Shown: positions 44,822-57,300 of the stretch, piece by piece
Layout of the letters: each line of letters opens with the position of its first letter
Numbering within the stretch: position 1 is the first letter of the stretch
NCBI RefSeq assembly: GCF_003144195.1
Contig: NW_020290057.1
Coordinates: 1-64,000 of the forward strand
Length of the DNA: 64,000 nucleotides
Reading direction: 5' to 3'
DNA from: Ceraceosorus guamensis
Taxonomy: Eukaryota; Basidiomycota; Exobasidiomycetes; Ceraceosorales; Ceraceosoraceae
Notes under the pieces: generated by a model
What the model saw: the letters and a program-made list of their open reading frames with translations, nothing else
Told to the model about the DNA's origin: nothing
Databases searched by the model: none
Position numbers and translations under genes: made by a program

Positions 44822-46910
44822 GGCTGGCAAGCTTGCCAAGACTGATCGAATCGAATCGACGCCAGATGTGCGATCTAACTCGCTGTGCGTTGCTTCAAAG
44901 GATAAGCAAAGGAGGCAGGATGTCCGGAGTCAGAGTAGGGAGGAGGATGATGATGGGTGTCCGAGCATCAGTCCCTCCGCGCCAACAATCAACCAAAAAG
45001 TCTCTTCTGTCTCTGCAAGTTCCAGCTCTTGCCCCGATGACGATCGATCGAAGTCGCCGACTCTTTCGAGGAGGAAGCAAGCAAGCAACATGCGCGCTGC
45101 CACATCACGTTCACATGTACGCTAACCGTGTCAACGTTTACGGTCCATCGTAGGCAAGAGATTCCGAGGTTGCAGCTAGTGGATGCGAGATCCGTCCACA
45201 ATTGGTCCACGCTTGGGTAAGGAATCGTGAATGTGAGTGCCTGGGTTGCGTATGCCAGCACGAGCACGGTGTGTAGCTAAATGCAGCGACTGATTAGTGA
45301 GTCCAAAAAGTTCCATCCATTCATGCAGCAAGCAGCCGTCGGCAAATCATCGGAGCTGCATTTGATTGTACGCTTTCAAGATGTGAGAGTCAGATGAGTC
45401 TATCAATCACGAATCACGAATGAGTCGATCTGATGTGGACGGGGTTTGTACATGAAAACAGGCAGAAGAGTTTCGAGTTTCGAGTTTCGAGTGCGGGTGG
45501 CCCGTGATACGCCGGTGCATTCACATTCGTGATTCAAAGATTCTTAAGATTCACATTCTCGATCGAGGTGCGAGTCAAAGTGCATGAAACAGCTATAGGC
45601 TTGCAGCGGCGAGTCGGCGCTAGGCTTTAGACATCAACGCCGATCAAAATCAACGGTCAAGAGTCGCGCGCGTGAGTTCTGAGTTCGGAATCTTCACATC
45701 TTGAATTAGAACCTCGAATTTGAACAACAATCAAGTGAATTTGATCTCCATCCCATCAGCCGCTGCATGCATGCATGCATGCATGCGCGTATGCACGGTG
45801 ACATGTCTGCGATCTCTGCACCACGAAACTGAATTTGAATCTTGAATGTCGTCGGCATGCAATTTTGATCATGAATCGAATCTTGAATTAAATAGAATCT
45901 TGAACATCAAGAAGTCTTCAGTCATGAGTTCACAACAAATCAATCACGTCAAGGTGAGTCTCGAAGCGACCAGTCTTGAATCTTGAAATCAGCATCTGAA
46001 ATCAAATGAGATCTTGGATGTCACAAATGGATGTCCTTCAGCATCTCCAGTCACACGACGACAGACTCACCACAATGTCACAAATGGATGTCCTTCAGCA
46101 TCTCCAGTCACACGACGACAGCCTCAAAATTGTGGTGAGTCTGCAAGAACAACATTCCACACTCGGTGGTGAATGAACGAAGCGATCGGGACATCCATCC
46201 ATCCAAGATCGTATGCATGCTCGGTGCAACCATCTCAATTTCAATCACGTGAATGGAAGAATACAAGTGTACAGATCCATCATGATAGACTCGACTCAAG
46301 ACTTGCACAGCCGCTGACCGGCATCGCATATAGCCCGACATCCGGAAAGGCGGATCTACGCGTCGACGATCGATCGTTGCATCGCTGCCTGCAGCTTGAT
46401 TGTGCACTTTTGCCTGACATGGGGTCACGTGAGCTCATCTTTGATCCGCGCGCGGAGCGCACGGAGCGCATCCTCCTCGTGCTGGGTTTGCTTTTTTTTT
46501 GTTCGGGGGTTCGCTAGGATGAGCATGTGCCACAGTCATGAGTCTTGAGTCTTGAGTGGTGAGTCAGGGTCCTGAGTCGCAATCTTGAATTGAGGGTGCT
46601 GGGCAGGGTCTCGTGACAAGAAAAGAGACGCTGTGACTCAAAGTTGATTCAAAGATTCAAGCTGGATTCACGATTGTGACAATCCTCATGACCTCAGACT
46701 CGATTGTCCCGCCACGTACCTCTGCGAGTCCCCGTGTCATCAGCAGGCTCCCTCCACCTTGCTGACATTACACGCACGCACGCACGCACGACTGCGATTC
46801 GGCGAGCAAAGACTCCAGACTCCCACGGGACTCACACCACATCACATTACGGTCTTGACGAACTTTTGTAGCTGTCCCATCTTTTTCGCAAGCGTTCGCC
46901 GTGTCCAGCC
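44822..46910. other. 2.1 kb intergenic region rich in short repeats
   Basis: No gene supported. It is dense in GATTCACGATT/GAATCTTGAA words, has a GCATGCATGCATGCATGCATGC run at 45766-45787 (TGCA repeat), and a 57-base tandem duplication at 46019-46122 listed separately. This is the longest gene-free gap in the core part. Confidence 0.5.
46019..46140. repeat. 57-base tandem duplication with a 12-base inverted repeat
   Basis: The word TCACAAATGGATGTCCTTCA starts at 46021 and again at 46078, and about 46 bases are identical. ACTCACCACAAT at 46066-46077 and its exact reverse complement at about 46129-46140 flank the second unit, so the second copy could sit in the loop of a hairpin. Confidence 0.75.
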
Positions 46911-49900
46911 ATGCAGCCGGCTGTGGATGCGACTGCGACTGCGACTGCGACTGCCAGCAAGAGCGCACAGCAGGCGGCGAGCCAGCCAGTGACTTCCTTG
47001 CCACCACCACCACCACCACCACTACCACCACCTACCACAGCTCACAGCCGACTGCAATCAGAGGACATCTACATCTCCTCATCCGTCCAAAGATTATCCC
47101 ACGTGGCCGACTGCACCACACTGCACCTCGATGATGCAAAGGGAGAACAGACAGCCTTGCCAGTGCTCGCTTTCGCTTCGGATAGAAGAGTCGCCATTTG
47201 CTACCCTACGCCCAGTGTGAGTGATGATGGACGCTTGTTTGCAGGACGCGCGAAAACGGAAGAGTAGGGCGTGCCCTTGCAATCTGACCACTCGCTCACG
47301 CCCCCCCTGCTTGCTTGCTTGCTTGCTTGCTGCATAGGCACTATCGACGCATACACTCCTACAACGACTACCAAGCCCCATCTCCGTCCTCAAATTCGCT
47401 CACAATCCCGCTCACCAAGCCGCGCCTCTTCTTCTGGCTGGTCTGACAGATGGTCACGTGTTCATTTGGCAAGCGTGGAGGAGCAGATATGGCGATGAGA
47501 AGCTGTGCAGGTTGTCGGATCAGGAACAGCTGGTGCCTGCGCATGCTCGAGCAGTCAAATGGTCCTGCGTAGCTCGAGCAAAGAGCCACTCTCCCATCAA
47601 GGCGCTCGCTGTCCACAGACCCGCACAAGCAACAGTCAGCATCGGCAGCGCCGCTGCTGCGAGGGAGAAGGCGAAGAGCGACAGTGTAGTGCTGGTCACT
47701 GGCCACGCCGACTCTTCTTTGCGCGTATGGAGAGCAGCTCGTACAGATGCCTACGCTCCAGCTTCAGCCGAGCATTCTGATGAGCCTGCTCCGATCCAAC
47801 TGGCACAAGGGCAAGCTCTGCAGCTGCAAAACGTGTCTTCGAGCTACAAAGCATCGCCTCTACCCTTGGATGCTGCGCTTGTACACGTCGATGAGAACAC
47901 GGCTCTGCTCGCAGTGGCTTCCACAAGCAGCACGATCGCAATCTTTGGCTCGGTATCAGGAGAGGTGGGTTTGTGGGGTTGGGGAACAGTCTTGGGCTTC
48001 GCATCGCCCGCTTCCAGAGAGTACTGAAGCCCATTCGCCTTCGTCTCTTTTCGCAGTCTTTCGTGCCGCTGTGCGATCTTTCGGGACATACGGACTGGGT
48101 CAGATCGCTAGATTTCGTCCAACCTCGCCAGACCTCAAAGACCCTCTTGCTCGCTTCGGGAGCTCAAGACGGCTCCGTGCGTCTATGGAGATTCTGCTCC
48201 GCCGAAGACGCGGGTGCTTCCAGCTCCGAGGCTGTTGCGGAGAAGAGAGAGGCAGCAGCGCCACAGCAGCTGGACGCGTTCGATCAGTTGGCATCCAAAT
48301 TGGAGAGCAATTTCAGCGCGCAGCCTAAAAGAGCTCGGGATCTGGTCTCCGCTTCGCAAAACTTTGTTTTGGGCGAGGAGAGGTGGAGAGCTAGATTGGA
48401 TGCGCTCTTGGCTGCGCACGAAGGATGGGTCACTTCTGTTCGATGGGCTTCGTCGGCTCCTGTGCATGCTGGCGCGCGCGCACAATCTTCGACAGAGAGG
48501 GGGGCAGGAGCGTACGCTGCGCTCTTGTCCTCCAGCGCCGACAATAGTGCAATTCATTGGGGACCAGCTAGTGCACTTGCCAGCGCCGTCGATCAGCCTT
48601 TGGCTCGATTCGAAGCATCCGAAAGGACAGGCGAAAGCGAAGAGGACCAGTCGTGGATGCCCTTGCATCGTTTCGGAGACTTGGGCACTCAAGGTACCGT
48701 CTCTTTGGGTTTGATGGGCGCTCTTTGGCTCCCTGAGCGAGCGTTCGCTGCGAGCGCTTCGGATGACGCTCCATCGAACGGCACTTTGAGGAATAGCGGT
48801 AGCGCCAACGTGGGCAAGGATGTGATCACGTACGGATGGAACGGGTCTTTCAGACGCTACGTGGTGCGCAAGGAAGAAGAGACCCATGCGAGCGCATGGC
48901 GAAACGTGTTTGCTCCGGCTGGACATTGGCAACGCATCAATGCGGCAAAGTGGGAGCCGCAAGGCAAGTACTTTGCCACCGCTAGGTGAGGGTGGACCCC
49001 CCACGTTCTTGTTACGCGAGCAACCGAGCGATAATTTTGCGGGGCGCTGACTCTTGCTGGTTTGCTGTCAGCGACGACCGGACCACGCGCATACACGCCC
49101 GAGTGCGCATCGCACGATCCGCTCAGAAGTCACGCTCGGCTTGGCACGAAATTGGTCGACCGCAGACGCACGGCCATGCGATACGTTCCTTGGCCTGGCT
49201 GGACCGCTTCGCATTGGCTTCTGCAGCGGACGAAAAGGTGGTGCGGGTGTTTGAGAGCACGAGGGGGTTCGTGCAGAGCATTGCGAGGCTCGGATGTGCG
49301 CGAGGTGCGAAGAGGAGCAGCTCGGCCGTACTGCTCGTTCGACTGGGAGACGTCAACACGACGGATGTGTCGCGCTTGAAAGAGGCGATCGAAAAGGTCG
49401 CGCAGCTTGCGACGACTTCGCAAAAAGGCCGACTGATCATCTTGTTGAATTCGCCTTCGTTTGAAGGCCTTGCTCAAGGGAGACCCATCAAGGCGTCGTT
49501 CGAAAAGGTCGAAAGCTTGCTCAAGGGCGTTTATGCCCTGGCTTGGGCTGTGGCGGTGCAAAAGGAACGTTTGGATGCGCAGATCGATGTGCTCTTTGCG
49601 GAAGATGTGCAGGTGCGAAGGAGCCGTCGCATGGCGCTGAGCCTGTGCCAGACGGAAACGCTGCATGTTCTGGACGGTGAGTGGCGGCGCGCGCGCGGAG
49701 GTTTTTTATTTCCTTTGGGAGAGGGGGCAAATGGTGGGGGATGTTGTTGTTGACCCATTTGGGTATTCTTGCTGCTCTCACAGACCGACCCGCTCCGCAG
49801 CGCGATGACTTGTCGCTCGACTTTGCCGAGCACATGGAGCGCATTCCTGCTCCTGCTCGGCAAGGTGACCAGGAAAAAGGCGAACAATCTGGCGAAGCGC

Positions 49901-51537
49901 TTCACACCTTTCCGCAGTACCGCAATGTGGCGATGGGAGGGACTTTTGATCACCTGCATGTAGGGCACAAGATCTTGCTGAGCATTGCTGCGCTGCTCAG
50001 TCGAGATCGACTCATCGTGGGAATCACGGGAGACAGCATGTTGTCAAAGAAGGCCAATGCGGAATTGTTGGAGGACATCGTGGAGAGGGTGGAGAGGGTG
50101 AACGAATTCTTGAAGAGGTTCAGGTATGGACAACCGCCCTTGGAGAGGTTCGTCAGGGAACTAAAAGATGTTGCTGGACCTGCTGGGACGGAGAGGGATT
50201 TGCAAGCTGTGCTCACCACGGACGAGACGATTTCCGGAGGAGATTTCATCGACAAGATTAGAAGGGAACGCGGGCTTTGCGAGGTGCGAAGAGAAGTGAT
50301 CGGTGTGATTGGCGCGCAGGGCCAGACGGATGTCAAGGGCGATGCAAAGGAGCTGGCTGCTAGCAAGATTGGAAGCACGGCCATCCGAGCTTGGTTGGCC
50401 AAGCGAAAGGACCAAGAAGATGCGACGTTGGCTAGACGTGAGACATCATCGGATGAGGAGGAGGAGCAGGACGGGGAGGAGGAGGAATTTTTGCGCTGCT
50501 GCTCTGCGACCGAGCAGGACAGACCGGTCGGGGCTAGCGTACCCCCGCTCGGTCTGTCCAATCGAGCTCTTCGATCCGTCGAAGAGGACATTCTCGAACC
50601 TCCATCAGCGTCCGGTCAGGATGTGGGCAAAGCGAGGATCTCCTTGTCCTCTGCATTTGCCCATGCTCCCACAGAGGAAGAATTGCACGCTACGACGCTC
50701 TGGCCAGAGGTGCACAAGTTGTACGGGCACGAATTGGAGTTGCTGCAGATGGACTGCGTCGAGATGGATGGGGCGAGATGGATCGCTAGCTCGGCTCAGG
50801 CAAAGAGCGTCAAGGATGCTACGGTCAGGATACATCGACACTTTGCGGCAGAGGCGCAGGGTCAGCCTTCTAATTGGCAAGAGGTGCATCGATTGGAAGG
50901 ACACTCGTTGGGCGTCACGGCCATCGCATTTAGTCCCAGCAGTCCTGATGACGAACGCGCGCGATACTTGCTAACCGCGAGCAGAGATCGGACGTGGCGA
51001 CTCTACGCTAGGGAAATGGTCGAGCAAAAGGCCGCCACTTGGAAATTCGTCGCCGAGTCGGGCAAAGCTCACACGAGGATCATCTATGGCGTATCGTGGG
51101 CACCGCAAGCCTTGCAGCAGCAGCAGCAGCAGCAGCATCGCGCTGGAGCCACACTGATCTTTGCCACGGCTTCGAGGGACAAGACGGTCAAGATTTGGAG
51201 GTTGAGCATGCAAACTGCCTCCGTCGAGCTCTTGCAAACTTTCAAGTTGGCTCATGCTTGTACCAGCGTCGCTTTCCACACATCTCTGATGCTGGCTGTA
51301 GGATGCGAGAATGGCGATGTGGTCCTACTGGGTCCGCTCGAAGCTCGACGTGAGAAGAGGGAAAAGGATGCGCTGGGGCCGGGTAGGGAGTGGGAGGTCA
51401 AGGGAACGCTTTGGGAACATCATGCGGATGCTGTGACGCAGCTCGCTTGGAGACCTTGCGATGAGCCTGCTCGCCACACTCTACTTTCTGCTGCTGATGA
51501 CGCCGTCGTTCGCCTATCCCTCGTCTATGTAGAGTAA
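46911..51537 (+). CDS. ELP2: Elp2 (Elongator WD40 subunit) with an inserted phosphopantetheine adenylyltransferase
   Basis: Exons 46911-47216, 47338-47964, 48057-48985, 49072-49676 and 49784-51537 give 1406 residues; Elp2 is normally about 790-850. Residues 1 to about 690 carry the N-terminal Elp2 WD40 repeats (LSGHTDWVRSLDFV, AAHEGWVTSVRW, SADEKVVRVFE). From about 700 the frame passes, within exon 4 and without a break, into a Cab4-like N-terminal region (AVLLVRLGDVN), then an intact nucleotidyltransferase core: GGTFDHLHVGH at 874-884 and KIGSTAIRAWL at about 1017. From about 1074 Elp2 resumes (LGLSNRA, LWPEVHKLYGHELE, SRDRTWRLYA, HTRIIYGVSWAP, TASRDKTVKIWR) to the C terminus. Elongator modifies wobble uridines in tRNA using acetyl-CoA; the inserted enzyme makes dephospho-CoA from phosphopantetheine and ATP. 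No dephospho-CoA kinase domain is present. Confidence 0.93.
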
Positions 51538-52138
51538 GCACCCTTGGTGCAACCTTGCTCGAATCAATCGTTTGGGCGTCTGAATGATTGCTCATTCGCT
51601 CGACGCGGTGTGTAACTCTAAGCCTTTATACAACCCGGAAACCCTTTTGAAGCTGAGCTTGAGGACTTGCGTCGTCTGCCGACAGTGTCGGATGAGGACT
51701 TTGCCTTGCCGGAGGGTTGGGAAAAGAAAGCCCGGTGTACCTGCACGACTTGTGTCTGGCGCAGGGTGTGATGGCTGCCTGCTGCATTTCCTCGACAAGA
51801 TTCCTCATTCACTGGCCATGAATGTCGATAAGCGACGTCTTGAGAGGATGTGCAATTCTTGTCTTTCTTGTTGCCTTTGTCACGGCCAGCTATGGACCCT
51901 AGCCCAGATGCTTACCTGCACCGTGCTTGCTTGCTTGCAGAAACGTGGAGTAGAGGCCGGACGGTAGGTGTGCCACTTCTTTAGGCGCTGGAGCCTTGTT
52001 GAGAAGCTCGAGAAGAAGATTCAAAATTGACGGGAAAGCGCAGACGTAGGCAGATTGTGATGAGAGCGGGCGAGCGAGCGAGCGGGCGGGCGGAGTCCGA
52101 GTCAGTGTCAAAAGACCGTGGTGGAGCGTCCTCTCTCA
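51538..52138. other. Convergent 3' region between ELP2 and the TFIIIC gene
   Basis: A short plus-strand frame (51622-51771) encodes a protein-like string (LPEGWEKKARCTCTTCVW) but has no start codon. I do not call a gene. Confidence 0.4.
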
Positions 52139-53268
52139 TCAGGTGCCCATCCTTTCATCCTCTTCATTTTTCTCAGCAGCATCGTCCTGCCTAACCCCTC
52201 TGCGAGCTCCTTGTTGCACCTCTCCAACTATCGCATCGTCTACCGGCATGGAATCATCTTGCTCTTGCCCCTGCTCCTGCTCCTGTTCTCGGTCCACTTG
52301 ACTTGTACTCCCATCCTCATCCCGCACGCCTTGAGACCTGGCATGCTCCGAAACTCTCCGAACAGCTGTAGCTGCAGCCGCAGTAGCACTTCCAGCTGCG
52401 ATCTTGCCTCTGCCAAGGGGCAAACCGGAAGCCTTTTTGAGCGCACGAAGCACGCCCGCTTGAGCTCTTTCTTCGTCTGTAAATTTGGGTCGACCAGGTT
52501 GCTTTTTGGTCGGAGCTATTGTTGTTGCTGCTCCTGCCCCTTCCCCTGTCCCTGCCCCTACTGCTGCTCGTGCTTCGGCGGCCGATGATGATGCTTTTTG
52601 CAAGTGGGCTACGCTGGAGCTTCCGGCCTGTTGGCGAGGCGGCGGTAAGGGTGGATTCGCTGGCCCCTCCCCCTCCTCCTCACGAGAAGACTTGAGCTCC
52701 GAGGCTGGACTGAGAAGAATGTGCGAAGTGCTGCTGGAACTGCAACGCAGCGGCGCTTCGAGATTGCTAGAGGCAGACAAGTCGATGGGTCGCACGGTTC
52801 GCGTCTTGGCTCCGCTCGGTGCTGAGATGAGCACAGCGAGGGTGTTTGTAAGCTGATCGAGTGTCCGATACGAAGCTTATGGAGGCTTATGCTTTGATGA
52901 TGATGAAGAAGAAGAAGAAGAAGAAGAAGAAGAAGATGATCGCAGGACTCACGCTTCTGTACGCTAAAGAGCAACTCTGTACCCAACAGCTCGTCCCACT
53001 TGCCTACGAACAATGTTCCTCCGATGCGCACCAGCGGGGTCGACGTTTCCAGACCCTGCGAGCAGTTCGGGAAAGAGGCGGTGGAGGTGGAGGATGAGCG
53101 ACGGCAGTAGACGACAAGAGGAGACGCGCAAAAGGCGGAACTTACGGTGAGGGACACCTCTCTTGCGCTCTTTAGCAACCTTCCCGCATCAGGTCCGACA
53201 TCCATCACCACCAAATGCTCCTCCTCTTCGTACTCCCACTCCCACTCGTGCTCTTCATTTTGTTTCTG

Positions 53269-53308
<40 letters not shown>

Positions 53309-53496
53309 TCGTGCTCCTGTTCCTCATACTCGTGCACCTCGTCGTTGTCGCCTTGCTCAGCACCCTGCGTCAAGCTCTGCTGCTGCTGCTGGACTCCCTC
53401 GGGAAGGGATGAGAATGCCTCGACTCGCTTGTGAGAGGATGTGAGGAGGTGAGGAGGAGGAGGAGGGAAGGGCTTGGGCAGAGGAGCGAGGGGCAT
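52139..53496 (-). CDS. TFIIIC triple-barrel domain subunit (Tfc7/GTF3C6-like)
   Basis: Exons 53496-53146, 53055-52953 and 52875-52139 give 396 residues; the last acceptor (ccataag) is the only one I found that keeps phase, so it is less certain. A Glu/Gln repeat (residues about 60-85) leads into WEYEEEEHLVVMDVG, and then TPLVRIGGTLFVGKWDELLGTELLF. This is the signature of the small beta-barrel subunit that dimerises with Tfc1/GTF3C5 in RNA polymerase III factor TFIIIC. The C-terminal half is disordered, with GRPKFTDEERAQA as a possible basic motif and a Gln/Glu tail. Confidence 0.75.
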
Positions 53497-54369
53497 GCTT
53501 GGGCTTGCGCTCTGAACACAATCCTCGCCTCGCCTTTTGCTTTTATTCGTGCGCGTGCGATGCGCGAGTCACGTTATACCTGCAGTTGCGAGGCGAGGTG
53601 CGACGGTGAGGATGGATGGATGGATGGATGGATGGATGGATGGATGTGCGTGCTGCCTGGTGCGAATCTGAATGGACTGGGAGCAAGCTGATTGTCCGTC
53701 TGCGCTCGGCCCTTGTCGTTGCGCCTCTTGTGCTGGCAAATCGCTGATCGCTGATTGCTGATCTGATCGCTCGGCCTGAAGCGTAAATGTGGGTGCGCTA
53801 TACAGCGTGCAAGGTGGTTGTGAGCGAGGAGCGGCACGGCACGACACGGCACGGGTTTGCATGCTGGGAATCACGAATCGCTGATCATCGAACTGAATCG
53901 TGAATGTGAATATTGATGTGATTCACGATTGAATGCAAATCAAGAATCAAGAATCACAATCACGAATCATGATGGCAATTCAAGATGAGCAGCTCAGCAC
54001 GGACCATCAGCAGCGGAAGCACGAAGCAGCAATCTTGAATCTTGAATGTGAATCGTGAATTTGATGAATCAATTAAAAGCAGCATCGTTCGCTTGTTCGC
54101 TTGTTCGCTCGACGTGCAGCAGCCGTGCCGTGCACGTGATCTGCCGCCCGCCAGCTTTGCTTCCTGTTCACGTGATCCCCTTCTTGGACCCCCCCGCACA
54201 TGCAGCATATGCATGGGCCTCAATCAGACACAGCACTCAATCACCAATCGTGAATCAAGACTTTGACTGCCTCCCAGCTCCAATCCATCCCAATCATCCT
54301 TGTCCACCGTTCCACGTCGCACATTTCATTCACGATTGTGACTCACGACTCTTGGCTCGTTCAGCAAAG
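53497..54369. other. Divergent promoter region of the TFIIIC and RIC1 genes
   Basis: Contains a GGAT microsatellite (about 53612-53645) and several GATTCACGATT/GAATCTTGAA words. No gene supported. Confidence 0.45.
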
Positions 54370-57300
54370 ATGTACTGGCCCACTGCCACTGCCCAGAGGT
54401 TGCACCTCTCTCCTTGCATCCCCACATCCGCGCCCGCCCAAGCCGATTCTTCCTCTTCCTCCTCCTCCTCCTCCGCCTCCTCCTCCTCCTCCTCCTCGTC
54501 GCACCTCATCGCGCTCGTACCATCACCCTCTCATCGCAGATTCATCAGCTCGGATGCCAGCACCATTCACTTGTGGACCACTCGTCCCGCACACTGTATA
54601 GCTGCGTTTGTGAGGACGCAGAGGAGCTTGGATCAGTATGGCCATAATGCAGGCGTCGTATGGAGGGATGAGGGCGCTTTCGCCGTTCTGGTGAGTAGCA
54701 TACGCCCTCTCATCACATGGACCCTACGCTCTTTGCGGCCGTCTCTCGAATGCTTCACGCTCACACCCCCGCGTGCCGCGCATGGCGCAGACGACGACTT
54801 CCCACCTGCTGCTCTACACCATCCTTCCCCTCGGAGGCCCTCCATTCTCCTACCTCCCCTCCACAGGTCCCACCTCCAAATCCAAAGCTGGCGAATTCTA
54901 CGCTCCCTCGTTGCAATCCCTCGGCAACAACTTTGCGGCGGGAGCTGGTGAGAGGACAAACGAGCTTCGCGATGCTGCAAACACGGATTGGGCTTGCGAA
55001 GCGTGCGAGATCAGGTTCAGATTGGTGCTCAGGGTAGATGCTGGCGTGAGCAGGTATGTACACAACTCATCACGTGCTCGCGTTATCCTAGCCTGCTCCT
55101 CCGTGCTCTCCTCGACTCACAATCCTCTGCCCTCACACTGCCCCCTTGACAGCTTTCAGAGCACACCCACCCACATCTTGCTCGCTACCCTTCATCCACC
55201 TTCTCTGCAATGCATTCCCTGGCCTCCCGATGATCCTTCCCATCCTCCCAATCACGATGCACCTCGAACCGCCCTCTTATCCCGTTTGGATTGGATCGTC
55301 CAGAGCTCTTCGGTTGATGGGCCCGCACGCGATGCGGAGGCGGGGCCAGAGGAGACATCGGGACGATCAGCTGCGGGTGAGCGAGCAAGCGAGCGAGCGA
55401 GCGCCGTGGCAGTAATCTCGCACTCGCTTGCATGGCAACCGAGCGAGCGCCCTTCTATCTGCTAGTCAAATGGCTCTGACTTTGGGTCTGTGCATCTCTT
55501 GCCCCCCACCCCCCACCCCCTTTATTCCTGGCAGTTCACGTCATTGCTCAGTCTTTTAGTGAGGAGCTAGCGACGCACGTGTGGATTACTTCCGACGGTC
55601 GAGCCTACCTTACCACTCTCACCTTTGACACCCGGGTGAGTTCAGACAGTTGGGCCTCGACGCCACGCGCTTGTCCCCGCTTGGCTAAACCATCGCGACT
55701 TCCATTGCGTTTTGCATCACGTCAAGACGGCGATTTGGCGCGGCAAATGTTTTCATGGGCCCATTCGATCTCGTCGAAGGTCTGCAGCTGGTAGGAGCGT
55801 CGCCTCCATGTCGGAGGAAGGGGGCGACGGATCGACGATGGATCATGAGCGGGACAAGAGTGCCCAGACTGATGTCGAACAGGCAGGAGGAGAGGAGGGG
55901 GCAGAAGAAGACGAGCCGGAGATTTCCCCGCCTATGGGTGCCCTGTCTCGCGGTACGGCTATCGGTATCAACGGTGCCTTTTCGCTCATAGCTATAGGTC
56001 TGTCTGGCGGATCGGTAGCAGTGTACACCTATCATCCCCACTCGGCAAAAGCTAGACCTTCTCACATGCTCAGCGTCAGAACGGCACTCAAGAGCACCGC
56101 TAGTTATCTCACCACGGGGCCGGTCAAGTCTTTGCAGTGGACCGAGGATGGGCATGCGCTGGCTGTTGCTTGGGAGAAGGGTTGGGCGGTGTGGAGCACG
56201 TATGGCAAGCTGATGGCTTGCAGTCTGACAGAGGGCTGGGAGAATGCGTGAGTTTGCAAATCACCCCAGGGTGATGGAATGACAAGCTGCATGGCGGCGC
56301 AGTGTCTGACGCTTGGGCAGCCTTGTACAAATCTTGCACCTGTGATGACAGCTCGCGCACATTTACGGACCACTTTATGCGGGGCGTGCAGTCTGCTTTT
56401 TGGGGCCCTGGGAGCTGCGACCTTTTCATGCTCCATGTTCCTTCTGACGATCCTACACCCACGAGTGCGTCTCAAGGGCTTGCCTTGCCTGCAAAAGAGC
56501 TCAAGATGGTCAATCCTAACAACCCTCCTCGCCCTTTGCAACTCTTCTGCCCCGCTCTTGGCGCGCACACAGGCAGGGATGGGCAATTATTTGCGCTACC
56601 CTTTGCAAAGAGCGCAATGGCTGGGCAGCACTCGCCCGATAATACGAGGTACGCCTTTGTCCAGCTCGATGATGCGTTGCTGGTCTACAGAGGTAGCGAG
56701 AGACCAGACATGAGCATCATCAATCCCGAATCGGATGTCTGGCAGCATGTCAAGGTGCGCCAAACGATACCTGCACCTCGCGAAACGCTCCTGACCCTTG
56801 GAGACACCCGTTTCGCTGCCCACGCAGATACCTCAAGCTTACATGGCGGCCAATTGGCCGATCCGATACGCTTGCATCAGCGCTGATGGGCGACTCATTG
56901 CCGTCTCTGGTCAAAGAGGGCTAGCGCACTTTAGCACGCTATCGGGACGGTGGAAAACGTACTCGAACAAATCTCAGGAGAGGGCGTTTGCAGTGCAAGG
57001 AGGTTTGCAGTGGTATCAGCACGTGCTGATCGCAGCCGTGGTGACCGAATCATCGACGTTCGAAATCCGACTGTATTCAAGGGATTCGGATTTGGAAGAC
57101 GCCAGGATCTTGTTCAAGGAGCAATTGGAAGCACCTGTAGTGCTCACGTGCCTCTTTGATAATAGTCTCCTGGTATACACCCACGACAATACCTTCTTTC
57201 ACTACCTCATCGATACGGAGCAGGACGATATCAGACTCAAGTTGTGCGGAAGCATCACGTTTGATGGCGTTGTTGCAGAGCCGTCTAGAGTACGAGGCAT

